From the NCBI RefSeq assembly GCF_014138045.1, contig NZ_JACGXA010000001.1, positions 307,501 through 371,500 of the forward strand: DNA of 64,000 nt. Direction: 5' to 3'. The stretch comes from Nocardioides ginsengisegetis. Its GTDB lineage: Bacteria > Actinomycetota > Actinomycetes > Propionibacteriales > Nocardioidaceae. The notes below the pieces were generated by a model. That model searched no databases, was not told the DNA's origin, and was given only the letters and a program-made list of their open reading frames with translations. Below are positions 11,765-20,133 of the stretch, one piece after another (the first letter of the stretch is position 1; each line of letters opens with the position of its first letter). Position numbers and translations under genes: made by a program.

Positions 11765-11767
11765 GCG

Positions 11768-12571
11768 ATGGCCCCGCCCACGGTGCCCGCCTCCGCACCG
11801 ACGCTGAGGCAGGTGACGCTGTCGTCCTCGCTCCTGTTCCTCGCCGCGGCCGTCGGCTGGGTGGGCGTGGCCCAGGTCGCCCCGGAGATGCAGGGGATGC
11901 CGGGCACGATGGGGCTCTCGTTCGGCGGGTTCGTGCTGGTCTGGGGCCTGATGATGGCGGCGATGATGCTGCCGACCGTGGCGCCCTTCGCCGCACTCTG
12001 GACGCGCACGCTCACCGGCAACCGCTCCGCGCGGGTGGCCGAGCTCGCCGCCGGCTACCTGCTGGTGTGGACGCTGGCCGGCCTCCCGGCGTACGTCCTG
12101 GTCCGGGCCGGCGGCGACCTCGCCGCCCACCGCCCGAACGCCGCGCGCGTGGTCGCGGTGGTGGCGCTCGCGGCGGCCGGCGCCTACCAGCTCACGCCCC
12201 TCAAGGAGCGCTGCCTCGCCCGCTGCCGCTCGCCGCTGGGCTACCTCTTCAAGTACGGCGGCTACCGGGGGCGGCTGCGCGAGCTGCGGGTCGGCCTCGA
12301 CCACGGCGCGATCTGCCTGGGCTGCTGCTGGGCGCTGATGGTCGTGCTCATCGTGGTCGGCCTGATGAACCCGGTCGCGATGCTGGTCCTGACCGCGGTG
12401 GTGCTCGCCGAGAAGACCTGGGCGTGGGGGCAGCGGTTCAGCCGCGTGGTGGGCGTCCTCGCGCTGGCGCTGGCCCTGGCCGTCGCCTTCCGGCCGGCGC
12501 TGGCCGCAGGGCTCTACGAGGCGCCGGACATGGGCGGCACGCCGATGATGGGCGCAACGGCCGTCGGCTGA
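11768..12571 (+). CDS. DUF2182 family polytopic membrane protein
   Basis: A 267-residue integral membrane protein with about six or seven hydrophobic helices. The family marks are met-rich TM segments (WGLMMAAMMLPTVAPF), the cytoplasmic ERCLARCRSPLGYL motif and HGAICLGCCWALM, whose conserved His and Cys residues suggest metal binding. Databases describe the family as a predicted metal-binding membrane protein or copper chaperone; no activity is proven to my knowledge. It lies 3 bp after DUF1326 and is surely co-translated with it. Residues 35-50 and the C-terminus are unusually Met-rich, in keeping with copper or mercury contacts. Confidence 0.87.
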   Translation: MAPPTVPASAPTLRQVTLSSSLLFLAAAVGWVGVAQVAPEMQGMPGTMGLSFGGFVLVWGLMMAAMMLPTVAPFAALWTRTLTGNRSARVAELAAGYLLVWTLAGLPAYVLVRAGGDLAAHRPNAARVVAVVALAAAGAYQLTPLKERCLARCRSPLGYLFKYGGYRGRLRELRVGLDHGAICLGCCWALMVVLIVVGLMNPVAMLVLTAVVLAEKTWAWGQRFSRVVGVLALALALAVAFRPALAAGLYEAPDMGGTPMMGATAVG

Positions 12572-12590
12572 CGAATGGCCGGCAGCCCGG

Positions 12591-13793
12591 TCAGGACGTC
12601 CAGGTGCGCAGCCAGATGGTGTGCTCGGACTTCGCCAGCGTCTCGAGGGTCTCCTCGGGGAGCGGCTCGGTCACGTCGGTGACGACGTACCCCTGCTCGC
12701 CGCGCGTGGAGAGGTACTGCGCGCGCACGTTGACGCCGTGGTCGGCGAGCAGCTGGTTGACCCCGGCGAGCACACCGGGGACGTTGACGTGGAGGTAGCC
12801 GACCCGGAAGCCCTCGGTCAGCTCGGGGGCCTGCGCCTCCGGGAGGTTGACCGTCAGTGCCGTGCTGCCGCCCAGCGCGAAGCCGGCGAGCTTGGTGGCG
12901 ACGAAGTAGCCGATCTCCTCCTGGGCCTCCTGGGTGGAGCCGCCGACGTGCGGGGTGAGGATGACGTTGTCGAGGCCGCGGAGGGCCGACTCGAACTCGT
13001 CGCCCTGCGCCTTGGGCTCGACCGGGAACACGTCGAGGGCCGCGCCGGCGATGTGGCCGGACAGGATGTGCTCGCGCAGCGAGACGTCGTCGACGACCAT
13101 GCCGCGGGCGGCGTTGATGAACAGGCTCCGGGGCTTCATCTTGGCGAACTGCTCGGCGCCGAACAGGCCCGCGTTGCCGGGGCGGCCGTCGACGTGGAGG
13201 CTGACGACGTCGGCCTCGGCGAGCAGGTCGTCGAGCGTGGCGGTGCTGCGGGCGTTGCCGTGGGCGAGGCGGTCGGCGGTGTCGAAGAAGATGACCCGCA
13301 TGCCGAGCGCCTCGGCGAGGTTGGACAGCTGGGTGCCGATGTTGCCGTAGCCGACGATGCCCAGGGTGCGGCCGCGCACCTCGTGGCTGCCCTTGGCCGA
13401 CTTGTCCCAGACGCCGTCGTGCATGCGCTGGGTCTTCTCCGGCAGGCGGCGGGCCAGCGCGATGATCTCGCCGATCACGAGCTCCACGACGCTGCGGGTG
13501 TTGGAGTAGGGCGCGTTGAAGACCGCGACGCCCCGGGCCGCGGCCGCGTCGAGGTCGACCTGGTTGGTGCCGATGCAGAAGCAGCCGACGGCCAGCAGGT
13601 CGGGGGCGCTGTCCAGGACCCGCTGGGTGACCTTGGTGTTGGACCGGATGCCGAGCATGGCGACGCCCTCGGACAGGGCGTGGACCAGCTCGTCCTCGCT
13701 GAGGGAGCCGGCGCGCAGCTCGACCTCGAAGCCGCGGGCCTCCAGGACCTCGACGGCGAGCGGATGGATGTTCTCGAGCAGCAGCACCTTCAC
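12591..13793 (-). CDS. serA: D-3-phosphoglycerate dehydrogenase, short form
   Basis: Oxidises 3-phosphoglycerate to 3-phosphohydroxypyruvate with NAD, the first step of serine synthesis. At 400 residues it aligns with the E. coli-type enzyme: substrate-domain motif GCFCIGTNQVDLDAA, NAD-binding GYGNIGTQ near 160, and catalytic-helper signatures INAARG and TPHVGGSTQEAQEEIG. The last ~75 residues are an ACT domain, the serine sensor. Many actinobacteria carry a longer form of about 530 residues with an extra domain, so this is notable. The start is GTG at 13793, 7 nt after TAGGCT, indicating a leaderless mRNA. Confidence 0.95.
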   Translation of the reverse strand: MKVLLLENIHPLAVEVLEARGFEVELRAGSLSEDELVHALSEGVAMLGIRSNTKVTQRVLDSAPDLLAVGCFCIGTNQVDLDAAAARGVAVFNAPYSNTRSVVELVIGEIIALARRLPEKTQRMHDGVWDKSAKGSHEVRGRTLGIVGYGNIGTQLSNLAEALGMRVIFFDTADRLAHGNARSTATLDDLLAEADVVSLHVDGRPGNAGLFGAEQFAKMKPRSLFINAARGMVVDDVSLREHILSGHIAGAALDVFPVEPKAQGDEFESALRGLDNVILTPHVGGSTQEAQEEIGYFVATKLAGFALGGSTALTVNLPEAQAPELTEGFRVGYLHVNVPGVLAGVNQLLADHGVNVRAQYLSTRGEQGYVVTDVTEPLPEETLETLAKSEHTIWLRTWTS

Positions 13794-13873
13794 GGTCGTC
13801 AGCCTAGGTGGGATGCGCGGCCGCCCCGATATCGCGACGACGGACGGACACCCGCTGGGGCACCATCGAGGGT

Positions 13874-14533
13874 GTGCACCCCGACGCCTTCCACGCCCTC
13901 GCCCGGTCCTCGCCGTGGCGCTGGACGGCCGTGCACCTGCGGCACCGGTCGTCGTGGGCGGGGACGGTCGAGGCCTGGCTGACGCGGCCCGACGGGGTGC
14001 GCCTCGTGGGCCCGGACGGCGCGCCCGTGCCGCGGACCCTCGTCGGGCAGACGGATCGCCCGAGCGGCCCGTGGTCGCCGCCCGCCGGGGCGACGTTCCG
14101 CCCGGACGGGCTGGTGGCCACGCGTCCGGGCGACTCGACGTACGCCGCGTGCGAGCACGGTGACGGGCTCTACTGGACCAACTACTCGTGGCTGGCGATG
14201 CTCGACCCGGTCGAGCTGTCGCACCACGTGGACGTGTCGGACCTGCGGGTCGTCGAGGTGGCCGGTCGCGAGGCGTGGGCGGCGCGGCTCGTGCCGCGGC
14301 TCGGCTACGACCCGCGGTGCGGTGGCAACTGCTGCGAGCTGCTGTGGTCGGAGGCCGGTCTCCGGGCGGACTTCCCGTCCGACGACGACGTGCCGGCCGC
14401 CTGGCGCGGGCGCGACTACCCGTCGGCGTACGACGTCGCGCTGGACGCCGTCACCGGCATCGTCGTCCGCAGCCACCCCGTCGGCGGGACCGGTGCGCCC
14501 TGGCTGGAGAACGACATCGTGTCCGCCGGTTGA
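13874..14533 (+). CDS. Hypothetical protein
   Basis: I do not recognise this 219-residue protein. It is soluble, Trp- and Asp-rich and has a small Cys cluster (RCGGNCCELLW). The GC pattern at codon third positions supports coding. The start is uncertain: GTG at 13874 is used because upstream residues look like noise and the serA gene diverges just before, but no good ribosome site or strict TANNNT box precedes it. It is followed by the palindrome-rich gap. A beta-rich fold seems likely from alternating hydrophobics; no function is offered. Confidence 0.7.
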   Translation: MHPDAFHALARSSPWRWTAVHLRHRSSWAGTVEAWLTRPDGVRLVGPDGAPVPRTLVGQTDRPSGPWSPPAGATFRPDGLVATRPGDSTYAACEHGDGLYWTNYSWLAMLDPVELSHHVDVSDLRVVEVAGREAWAARLVPRLGYDPRCGGNCCELLWSEAGLRADFPSDDDVPAAWRGRDYPSAYDVALDAVTGIVVRSHPVGGTGAPWLENDIVSAG

Positions 14534-14550
14534 GTCGGCGCAACTGCCGG
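14532..14550 (+). repeat. Copy 1 of a 19-nt element at a gene end
   Basis: GAGTCGGCGCAACTGCCGG begins inside the stop codon region of the hypothetical gene. It matches 18 of 19 bases with 33698-33716, which lies at the end of the acyl-CoA synthetase gene. Confidence 0.5.
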
Positions 14551-14557
14551 TCACTGT

Positions 14558-14577
14558 GGCGCCCGCGCGCGGGCGCC
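14558..14577 (+). terminator. Perfect 20-bp palindrome, probable terminator
   Basis: GGCGCCCGCG followed at once by CGCGGGCGCC, 25 nt after the stop of the hypothetical gene. As a hairpin it would be very stable with a CGCG-type loop. No T-run follows. It may serve the plus-strand gene. Confidence 0.55.
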
Positions 14578-14583
14578 TGGAGC

Positions 14584-14692
14584 GGTGAGCTGTGAACCCT
14601 TCCCTGCCCCGTTCGGTTCAAGGCTCACCGGCGGGTCTGCCGGGCGGTGGGTGGTGAACCGTTTCCAGGTCGGGTTCGGTTCATGGCTCACC
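14584..14692. repeat. Two tandem palindromic repeat units
   Basis: Unit A (14584-14629) has arms GGTGAGCTGTGAACC and GGTTCAAGGCTCACC, complementary at 13 of 15 positions. Unit B (14646-14692) has arms GGTGGGTGGTGAACC and GGTTCATGGCTCACC, complementary at 11 of 15. The units start 62 nt apart and share their arm sequence, so they are copies of one element. They fill the 200-nt gap between convergent genes and could act as a two-way terminator or as a REP-like repeat. Confidence 0.65.
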
Positions 14693-14733
14693 GCTGGGCA
14701 GTTCGGGGCTCGGCGGCGCACCGATCCACCGAC

Positions 14734-16374
14734 TCAGGCAGGCAGGTCTTCTGCGTCCACGATCCGGTAGGCGTAGCCCTGCTCGGCGAGGAACCGCTGC
14801 CGGTTCTGGGCGAAGTCGGCGTCCACGGTGTCGCGGGAGACGATCGTGTAGAAGTGGGCGGTCTTGCCCTCGGACTTGGGGCGGAGCAGCCGGCCGAGGC
14901 GCTGGGCCTCCTCCTGGCGCGACCCGTAGGACCCGGACACCTGGATCGCGACCTCGGCCGAGGGCAGGTCGATGGAGAAGTTGGCGACCTTGGAGACCAC
15001 CAGCAGCCCGACCTCACCCGTGCGGAACGCGTCGAAGAGCCGCTGCCGCTCCTTGACCGGTGTCTCGCCCTTGATCACGGGAGCGTCGAGGGCGGCGGCG
15101 ATCTCGTCGAGCTGGTCGATGTACTGGCCGATGACGAGCGTCGGCTGGCCGGGGTGGGCGGCCACGAGCTCGCGCACGACATCGATCTTGTGGTGCGTGC
15201 AGGACGCCAGCCGGTAGCGCTCCTCCGGCTCGGCGGTCGCGTAGACGAGCCGCTCGTTGGTCGGCAGCGTGACCCGGACCTCGATGCAGTCGGCGGGCGC
15301 GATCCAGCCCTGCGCCTCGATGTCCTTCCAGGGGGCGTCGTACCGCTTGGGGCCGATCAGGGAGAACACGTCGCCCTCGCGCCCGTCCTCGCGCACGAGC
15401 GTCGCGGTCAGCCCGATCCGGCGCCGGGCCTGCAGGTTGGCGGTCATCCGGAAGATCGGCGCGGGCAGCAGGTGCACCTCGTCGTAGACGATCAGCCCCC
15501 AGTCGCGGGCGTCGAGCAGCTCGAGGTGGGAGTAGACGCCCTTCCGGCGGGTGGTCATCAACTGGTACGTCGCGATGGTGACCGGCCGGATCTCCTTGAC
15601 GGACCCGGAGTACTCGCCGATCTCGTCCTCGGTCAGGGAGGTGCGCCGGACCAGCTCGTCCTTCCACTGGCGGGCCGAGACCGTGTTGGTGACCAGGATC
15701 AGGGTCGTGGCCTGGGCGTGGGCCATGGCGGCCGCACCGACCAGCGTCTTGCCGGCGCCGCAGGGGAGCACGACCACGCCGGAGCCGCCGTGCCAGAACG
15801 AGTCGGCGGCGTCGCGCTGGTAGTCGCGCAGGTGCCAGGCGGTCTCGTCGAGGGCGATCGGGTGGGCCTCGCCGTCGACGTAGCCGGCGAAGTCCTCGGC
15901 CGGCCAGCCCAGCTTGAGCAGCGCCTGCTTGAGGTTGCCCCGCTCGGAGGCGTGCACGACGACGGTGTCGTCGTCGATGCGGTTGCCGAGCATCCCGGCG
16001 ATCTTCTTGGCGCGCAGCACCTCCTCGAGCACCGGCCGGTCGTTGGAGACCAGGACCAGGCCGTGGACGGGGTGCTTCTCGAGGCGCAGCCGGCCGTAGC
16101 GGGCCATCGTCTCGGCGACGTCGACCAGCAGGGCGTGCGGGACGGCGTAGCGGCTGTACTCGAGCAGGGTGTCGACGACCTGCTCGGCGTCGTGGCCGGC
16201 GGCCCGGGCGTTCCACAGGCCGAGCGGCGTGAGCCGGTAGGTGTGCACGTGCTCGGGGGAGCGCTCGAGCTCGGCGAACGGCGCGATCGCCTTGCGGCAG
16301 TCGGGCGCGCGCTCGTGGTCGATCTCGAGCAGGAGCGTCTTGTCCGACTGGACGATGAGCGGGCCGTCATTCAT
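14734..16374 (-). CDS. XPB-family DNA repair helicase
   Basis: A 546-residue superfamily 2 3'-5' DNA helicase of the bacterial XPB group. The N-terminal ~130 residues form the damage-recognition-like domain. Walker A is LPCGAGKT near 205, the DEAH-box variant is YDEVHLLP near 300, and the C-terminal helicase half holds QYIDQLDEIA, VSKVANFSIDLP and the arginine-finger motif QRLGRLLRP. Bacterial XPB unwinds DNA in vitro; its repair role is less settled than in eukaryotes. The ATG at 16374 lies 9 nt after TACGCT. The helicase-associated gene two positions upstream on the same strand is a usual companion in actinobacteria. Confidence 0.95.
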   Translation of the reverse strand: MNDGPLIVQSDKTLLLEIDHERAPDCRKAIAPFAELERSPEHVHTYRLTPLGLWNARAAGHDAEQVVDTLLEYSRYAVPHALLVDVAETMARYGRLRLEKHPVHGLVLVSNDRPVLEEVLRAKKIAGMLGNRIDDDTVVVHASERGNLKQALLKLGWPAEDFAGYVDGEAHPIALDETAWHLRDYQRDAADSFWHGGSGVVVLPCGAGKTLVGAAAMAHAQATTLILVTNTVSARQWKDELVRRTSLTEDEIGEYSGSVKEIRPVTIATYQLMTTRRKGVYSHLELLDARDWGLIVYDEVHLLPAPIFRMTANLQARRRIGLTATLVREDGREGDVFSLIGPKRYDAPWKDIEAQGWIAPADCIEVRVTLPTNERLVYATAEPEERYRLASCTHHKIDVVRELVAAHPGQPTLVIGQYIDQLDEIAAALDAPVIKGETPVKERQRLFDAFRTGEVGLLVVSKVANFSIDLPSAEVAIQVSGSYGSRQEEAQRLGRLLRPKSEGKTAHFYTIVSRDTVDADFAQNRQRFLAEQGYAYRIVDAEDLPA

Positions 16375-16401
16375 AGGTGGCCCAGCGTACGGAGTCGCGG
16401 G

Positions 16402-16929
16402 TCACGCGGTGGCGACGGCCTTCTGGCGGGCGCGGTAGGCCGCGACGTTGGCCCGCGAGGAGCACCGGTCCGAGCAGTAGCGCCGGGACTGGTTGGGGGA
16501 GGTGTCGACGTACACGTTGGTGCAGGGGGTGGCCGAGCAGACGCCGAGCCGCGACGGCCCGAGGTCGCAGACCAGGGTGGCGAGGCCGAGCAGGGACTCA
16601 CCCACGAGCAGCTCGGCGACCGAGGCGGACTCGGTGGCGACGTGGAGGTGCAGGTCGGACGGGTCGTGGTCGGAGATGCGCGGGGTGATCGGGTGCCGGA
16701 CCATCAGCTCGTTGAGCCCGTCGATCACGCCCTGGGTGTCGCCGGCGCCGGAGGCCTCGAAGACCGGCCGCAGCTCGCGCTGGAACTTGCGCAGCAGCAT
16801 GCAGTCGCGGTCGGTGCACGACTCGTGCAGCCACTCACGACCCACGAGGTGCCCGACGAGGGCGTCGACGTCGTCGATCTCCGTGTTGAGGAGGTTGGCC
16901 GACGCCTCGGCGTACCGGATGAAATCCAC
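16402..16929 (-). CDS. CGNR zinc-finger protein
   Basis: A 175-residue protein with the C-terminal CGNR-type zinc finger: Cys residues in GVCSATPC.NVYVD and RRYCSDRCSSRANVAAYR. The classic finger has CxNxR; here it reads SSRANVAAYR after the second Cys pair. The N-terminal part is the usual helical ABATE-like stress-associated domain. Such proteins are thought to be transcription regulators; targets are unknown. The GTG start lies 6 nt after TAGAAT, so the mRNA is probably leaderless. It sits between the two helicase-related genes. Confidence 0.9.
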   Translation of the reverse strand: MDFIRYAEASANLLNTEIDDVDALVGHLVGREWLHESCTDRDCMLLRKFQRELRPVFEASGAGDTQGVIDGLNELMVRHPITPRISDHDPSDLHLHVATESASVAELLVGESLLGLATLVCDLGPSRLGVCSATPCTNVYVDTSPNQSRRYCSDRCSSRANVAAYRARQKAVATA

Positions 16930-16938
16930 GACCCGATT

Positions 16939-19212
16939 CTACGGCTGGGTGTCCACGACTTTGACGGTCGTGATGCGATGCACGGCAAAGGTCCTGGTGT
17001 CGTCGCTGCGGTGGTCGTGCGCGGTGAGCTGCCCGCCCTCCACGCGCAGGGGGTCGACGAGGCGGTCCGAGCTGGACCCGTGGTTGTCGACGTAGCCGAT
17101 CAGGACGGTCGCCCCGGCCTCGACCGCCTCCCGCAGCGCGGCCATCGAGCCGCTCGGGGTCAGCGCCGCGGCGGGCGCCACCGGCCGGGTCGCGGCGACG
17201 CGGTCGCCGGCCCGCACGGCGGTCAGCACCTGGGAGACGTGAGCGCTCTCGTGGGCCGCCCGGACGGCGCTGCCGCGGCGGTCCCGGCGGGTCCGGGCCC
17301 GCAGCAGGTCGGGCCGGGCGACGCGGACGGAGCCGTCGGCCGCCTCCACGACCGGGGCCGCGCCGAGGTCGCGCAGCCGGGGCAGCAGAACCTCGATCGG
17401 CGTCGTCGAGATCAGCACCGTCGGGGCCAGCCGGCGCAGCCCCAGGGTGGCCGCCTTCGGGTGGTGGAGCAGCTCGGTCAGGGCGTGCTCGTCGTCGGCC
17501 CGCAGGAACGCCTCGGCGTGCCCGACCCGGACCGTGCCGAAGGTCCGGGCGGTGTCGTCGACGAGGTAGGTCAGCGGCTGCGGGACGGGGGTGCGGGAGA
17601 CCGTCCCGACGAAGTCGTGGATCTCCACGGCCGTCCAGCCGGTGTCGAGGGCACGGCGGACGGAGCCGGGCGTGAAGCGGTAGACCGTCGCACCGCCGCG
17701 CGACTCCACGTCGGCCAGCAGCTGGAGGGTCCGCGCGAGCGACGACTCGAGCGGCCCGGGTGCGACGGCGGTGAGGTCGGCCTGGATGAGGACGTGGTCG
17801 ACCGGGGCGGGCATCAGGTCCGCGAGGGTCGCGACGGCCTCCGCGGTGTCGCCCGCCAGCAGCGAGCGGGAGTACGACGCCAGCCCGCCCAGGCCGGTGA
17901 CGCCGAGCGTGGCCGCCTCGGTGACGGCCCACACGAGCTGGTCCGCGCGGGTGCGGGGCCGGCGCGGCCGCAGCCACTCGACCCGGGCGACGAGGGAGGG
18001 GAGTCCGGTCCCGCTGGCCAGCACCTGGCCCGGCGGCAGGTCGGCCAGGGCCTCGAGGGTCATTCGGCGGCTCTCGACCTGGGTGATGCCGGCGAGCTCG
18101 GGGGACAGGGCGTTCCAGGTCTTGCCGGCCGGGTCCTTCTGCCCGACGAGCCCGGTCATCCGCGGGCTGTCGAGCCAGGCTCGGACCACCGCCGCCCACC
18201 GCTCGGCCATCGGCTTGGCCGTCCAGAGGTCGAAGGCGTCGGTCGGGACCCAGACCGGGTTGCCCTGGGGGTCGGACGTGGTGCCGAGCAGACCGGCGTC
18301 GTGGGCGACCTCGACCACCAGGGCGGCGGTCGGCTCGTCGACGTGCAGGGCCAGCGCGGTCGCCCGCAGGTCGCGCACGCCGAGGCCACCGCTGCGCAGC
18401 TCGCCCGGGGGCGTGCTGCCCCACTGGTCCAGCAGCAGCTCGATCCGCCGCACGGCCTCGAACGCCGCCCCGGCTGCGGTCCGGTCGACCTGGGCCCGGT
18501 CGCGGTCGCTGGTGATGAGCTCGGGCAGGTCGTCGACGGGCTCGGTCGTCGTACGCCCGCCGCGCAGCGCGATGCCCACCTCGCCGGGCAGGACCACGAC
18601 ACCACCGCCGCGGGGCACGAGCAGCCTCCGGGCCAGCAGCTCCTCGGCCGGCGTCGCGGCGTCCTCCGGCAGGACCGTGTGCCGGGCGGTGCCGGTCGTG
18701 GCCTCGCCCCCGTGGTCGGCGACGTGCCGGAGCAGTGCGAGCGCGGGCTCCGAGAGCTCCCCGAGCAGGCTCGCCACGTCGGACGGAGGCTCGGCCGACA
18801 TCGCTCGCAGGCCACTCACGCCAGGACTGCCCATCAGCCCGTCGGCCACGCCGCTCAGCGGGCGCAACCCCTGGGGTGACTCCCAGGCCAGGGCGAGCGC
18901 GAGCAGCCGCTCGGCAGCCGCCTCGACGGCCTCGGGCGCGGCCCGCACGATCGAGGCGAGTTCCTCCGATGTGGTTTGACCCGCAACCACGAGGGCATCA
19001 AGGACGCAGAGCTCGAGACGCGTCAGGTGGTCGAGCGCACGCAGCAACGAAGACCGGGTGGCCGCTCGCGAGGCGAGCTGGCCGAAGTCGTGGGGGGCCG
19101 GAGTGGCGAGATCGGGACGCTCGACGAGCAGTCGGGACAGCCGATCGTCCGACCAGGCGCGCAGCTGGTCGGCGAGGGTGCGGAACCCGTCTCGGGCGGC
19201 AGATCCGGACAT
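16939..19212 (-). CDS. Helicase-associated domain protein
   Basis: A 757-residue protein of the actinobacterial 'helicase C-terminal/helicase-associated' family that normally neighbours XPB. No Walker motifs are present, so it is not itself an ATPase. It is mostly helical with repeated winged-helix-like segments (for example [27 protein letters not shown] at the start of the chain) and a C-terminal WYL-like beta part ([45 protein letters not shown] in pieces). It may be an XPB partner. ATG 19212 is preferred over GTG 19221 because it lies 7 nt after a TAGCGT box. It ends 9 nt before the CGNR gene. Confidence 0.85.
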   Translation of the reverse strand: MSGSAARDGFRTLADQLRAWSDDRLSRLLVERPDLATPAPHDFGQLASRAATRSSLLRALDHLTRLELCVLDALVVAGQTTSEELASIVRAAPEAVEAAAERLLALALAWESPQGLRPLSGVADGLMGSPGVSGLRAMSAEPPSDVASLLGELSEPALALLRHVADHGGEATTGTARHTVLPEDAATPAEELLARRLLVPRGGGVVVLPGEVGIALRGGRTTTEPVDDLPELITSDRDRAQVDRTAAGAAFEAVRRIELLLDQWGSTPPGELRSGGLGVRDLRATALALHVDEPTAALVVEVAHDAGLLGTTSDPQGNPVWVPTDAFDLWTAKPMAERWAAVVRAWLDSPRMTGLVGQKDPAGKTWNALSPELAGITQVESRRMTLEALADLPPGQVLASGTGLPSLVARVEWLRPRRPRTRADQLVWAVTEAATLGVTGLGGLASYSRSLLAGDTAEAVATLADLMPAPVDHVLIQADLTAVAPGPLESSLARTLQLLADVESRGGATVYRFTPGSVRRALDTGWTAVEIHDFVGTVSRTPVPQPLTYLVDDTARTFGTVRVGHAEAFLRADDEHALTELLHHPKAATLGLRRLAPTVLISTTPIEVLLPRLRDLGAAPVVEAADGSVRVARPDLLRARTRRDRRGSAVRAAHESAHVSQVLTAVRAGDRVAATRPVAPAAALTPSGSMAALREAVEAGATVLIGYVDNHGSSSDRLVDPLRVEGGQLTAHDHRSDDTRTFAVHRITTVKVVDTQP

Positions 19213-19299
19213 CCCTCCCACGCTACTAGGGATCCGGGGGCGCGCCCTGTTCCTCGCCGGTGTTCAAAGGCCTACGCTGCCGCCCACTCAGGAGGTGGG

Positions 19300-20133
19300 A
19301 TGGCAACGGGGATGAGCAACGTCGAGCTCCATCACGGAGCGGCGACCGACGTCGGACTGGTGCGCGAGGTCAACGAGGACAGCTACCTCGCCGCGCCGCC
19401 GGTGTTCGTCGTGGCCGACGGGATGGGTGGGCACGAGGGCGGCGACGTGGCGAGCGCCATCGTGGTCGAGGAGTTCGGGCGCCTCGCGGACGCGGGCTAC
19501 GACCCGCGTCGCGGCGCCGACGTCGTCGCGTCCACGCTGGCGGCCTGCCAGGACCGCATCGCGGAGTACGGCGCAGCCCAGCGCGCCCGCGGCGCCTCAC
19601 GCTTCCACGCCGGCACCACCGCCGTCGTCGCTCTCCTCGTGGAGGACGACGACGGCCCCAAGTGGCTGCTGGCCAACCTCGGCGACTCCCGGATCTACCG
19701 GTTCAACGACGGCCTGCTCGAGCAGGTCAGCGTCGACCACAGCGTCGTCCAGGAGCTGGTCGAGGCCGGGGCGATCACCGCCGACGACGCCGCCACCCAC
19801 CCCGAACGGCATGTCATCACGCGGGCGCTCGGTGGGCCCGAGCGGGTCGAGGCCGACTACTTCCTCTTCCCGCTGGCCTCGGTCGAGCGGCTCGTGCTGT
19901 GCTCCGACGGCGTGACGGGGATGATCGAGGACGACGTGATCGCGGCGATCCTCGGGGAGGTCTCCGACCCCCGCGACGCGGCCGACCGGATGGTGGCCGC
20001 TGCGGTGCAGGCCGGTGGCAAGGACAACGCGACGGCGGTCGTCGTCGATGTGGTGGGATTGATGACCGCGACCTCCTACGACTCCGAGCGCCAGCGAGTG
20101 AGTCTCGAACAGAAGCTGGGAGCCCTGCCATGA
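19300..20133 (+). CDS. PP2C-family phosphatase, first gene of an FHA operon
   Basis: A 277-residue PP2C Ser/Thr phosphatase. Metal motifs are complete: [36 protein letters not shown] and [12 protein letters not shown]. It is cytosolic. ATG 19300 follows AGGAGG closely; the ATG 12 nt later is possible. A TACGCT box at about 19273 could be its -10. Its TGA overlaps the ATG of the FHA gene as ATGA, so the two are translationally coupled, and the phosphatase probably acts on phosphothreonine sites read by the FHA proteins. That link is inference from gene order. No kinase is in the window. Confidence 0.94.
   Translation: MATGMSNVELHHGAATDVGLVREVNEDSYLAAPPVFVVADGMGGHEGGDVASAIVVEEFGRLADAGYDPRRGADVVASTLAACQDRIAEYGAAQRARGASRFHAGTTAVVALLVEDDDGPKWLLANLGDSRIYRFNDGLLEQVSVDHSVVQELVEAGAITADDAATHPERHVITRALGGPERVEADYFLFPLASVERLVLCSDGVTGMIEDDVIAAILGEVSDPRDAADRMVAAAVQAGGKDNATAVVVDVVGLMTATSYDSERQRVSLEQKLGALP

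Noticed and set aside
14647..18879. A 1410-codon plus-strand open frame opposite the XPB and helicase-associated genes
   Set aside because: It is the antisense shadow of real GC-rich genes: composition is Val/Gly/Arg/Asp noise without domains, and the minus-strand genes have clear families.
14734..19212. A helicase-based phage defence island
   Set aside because: XPB with the helicase-associated protein is a usual actinobacterial pair and no nuclease, methylase or defence partner is adjacent.
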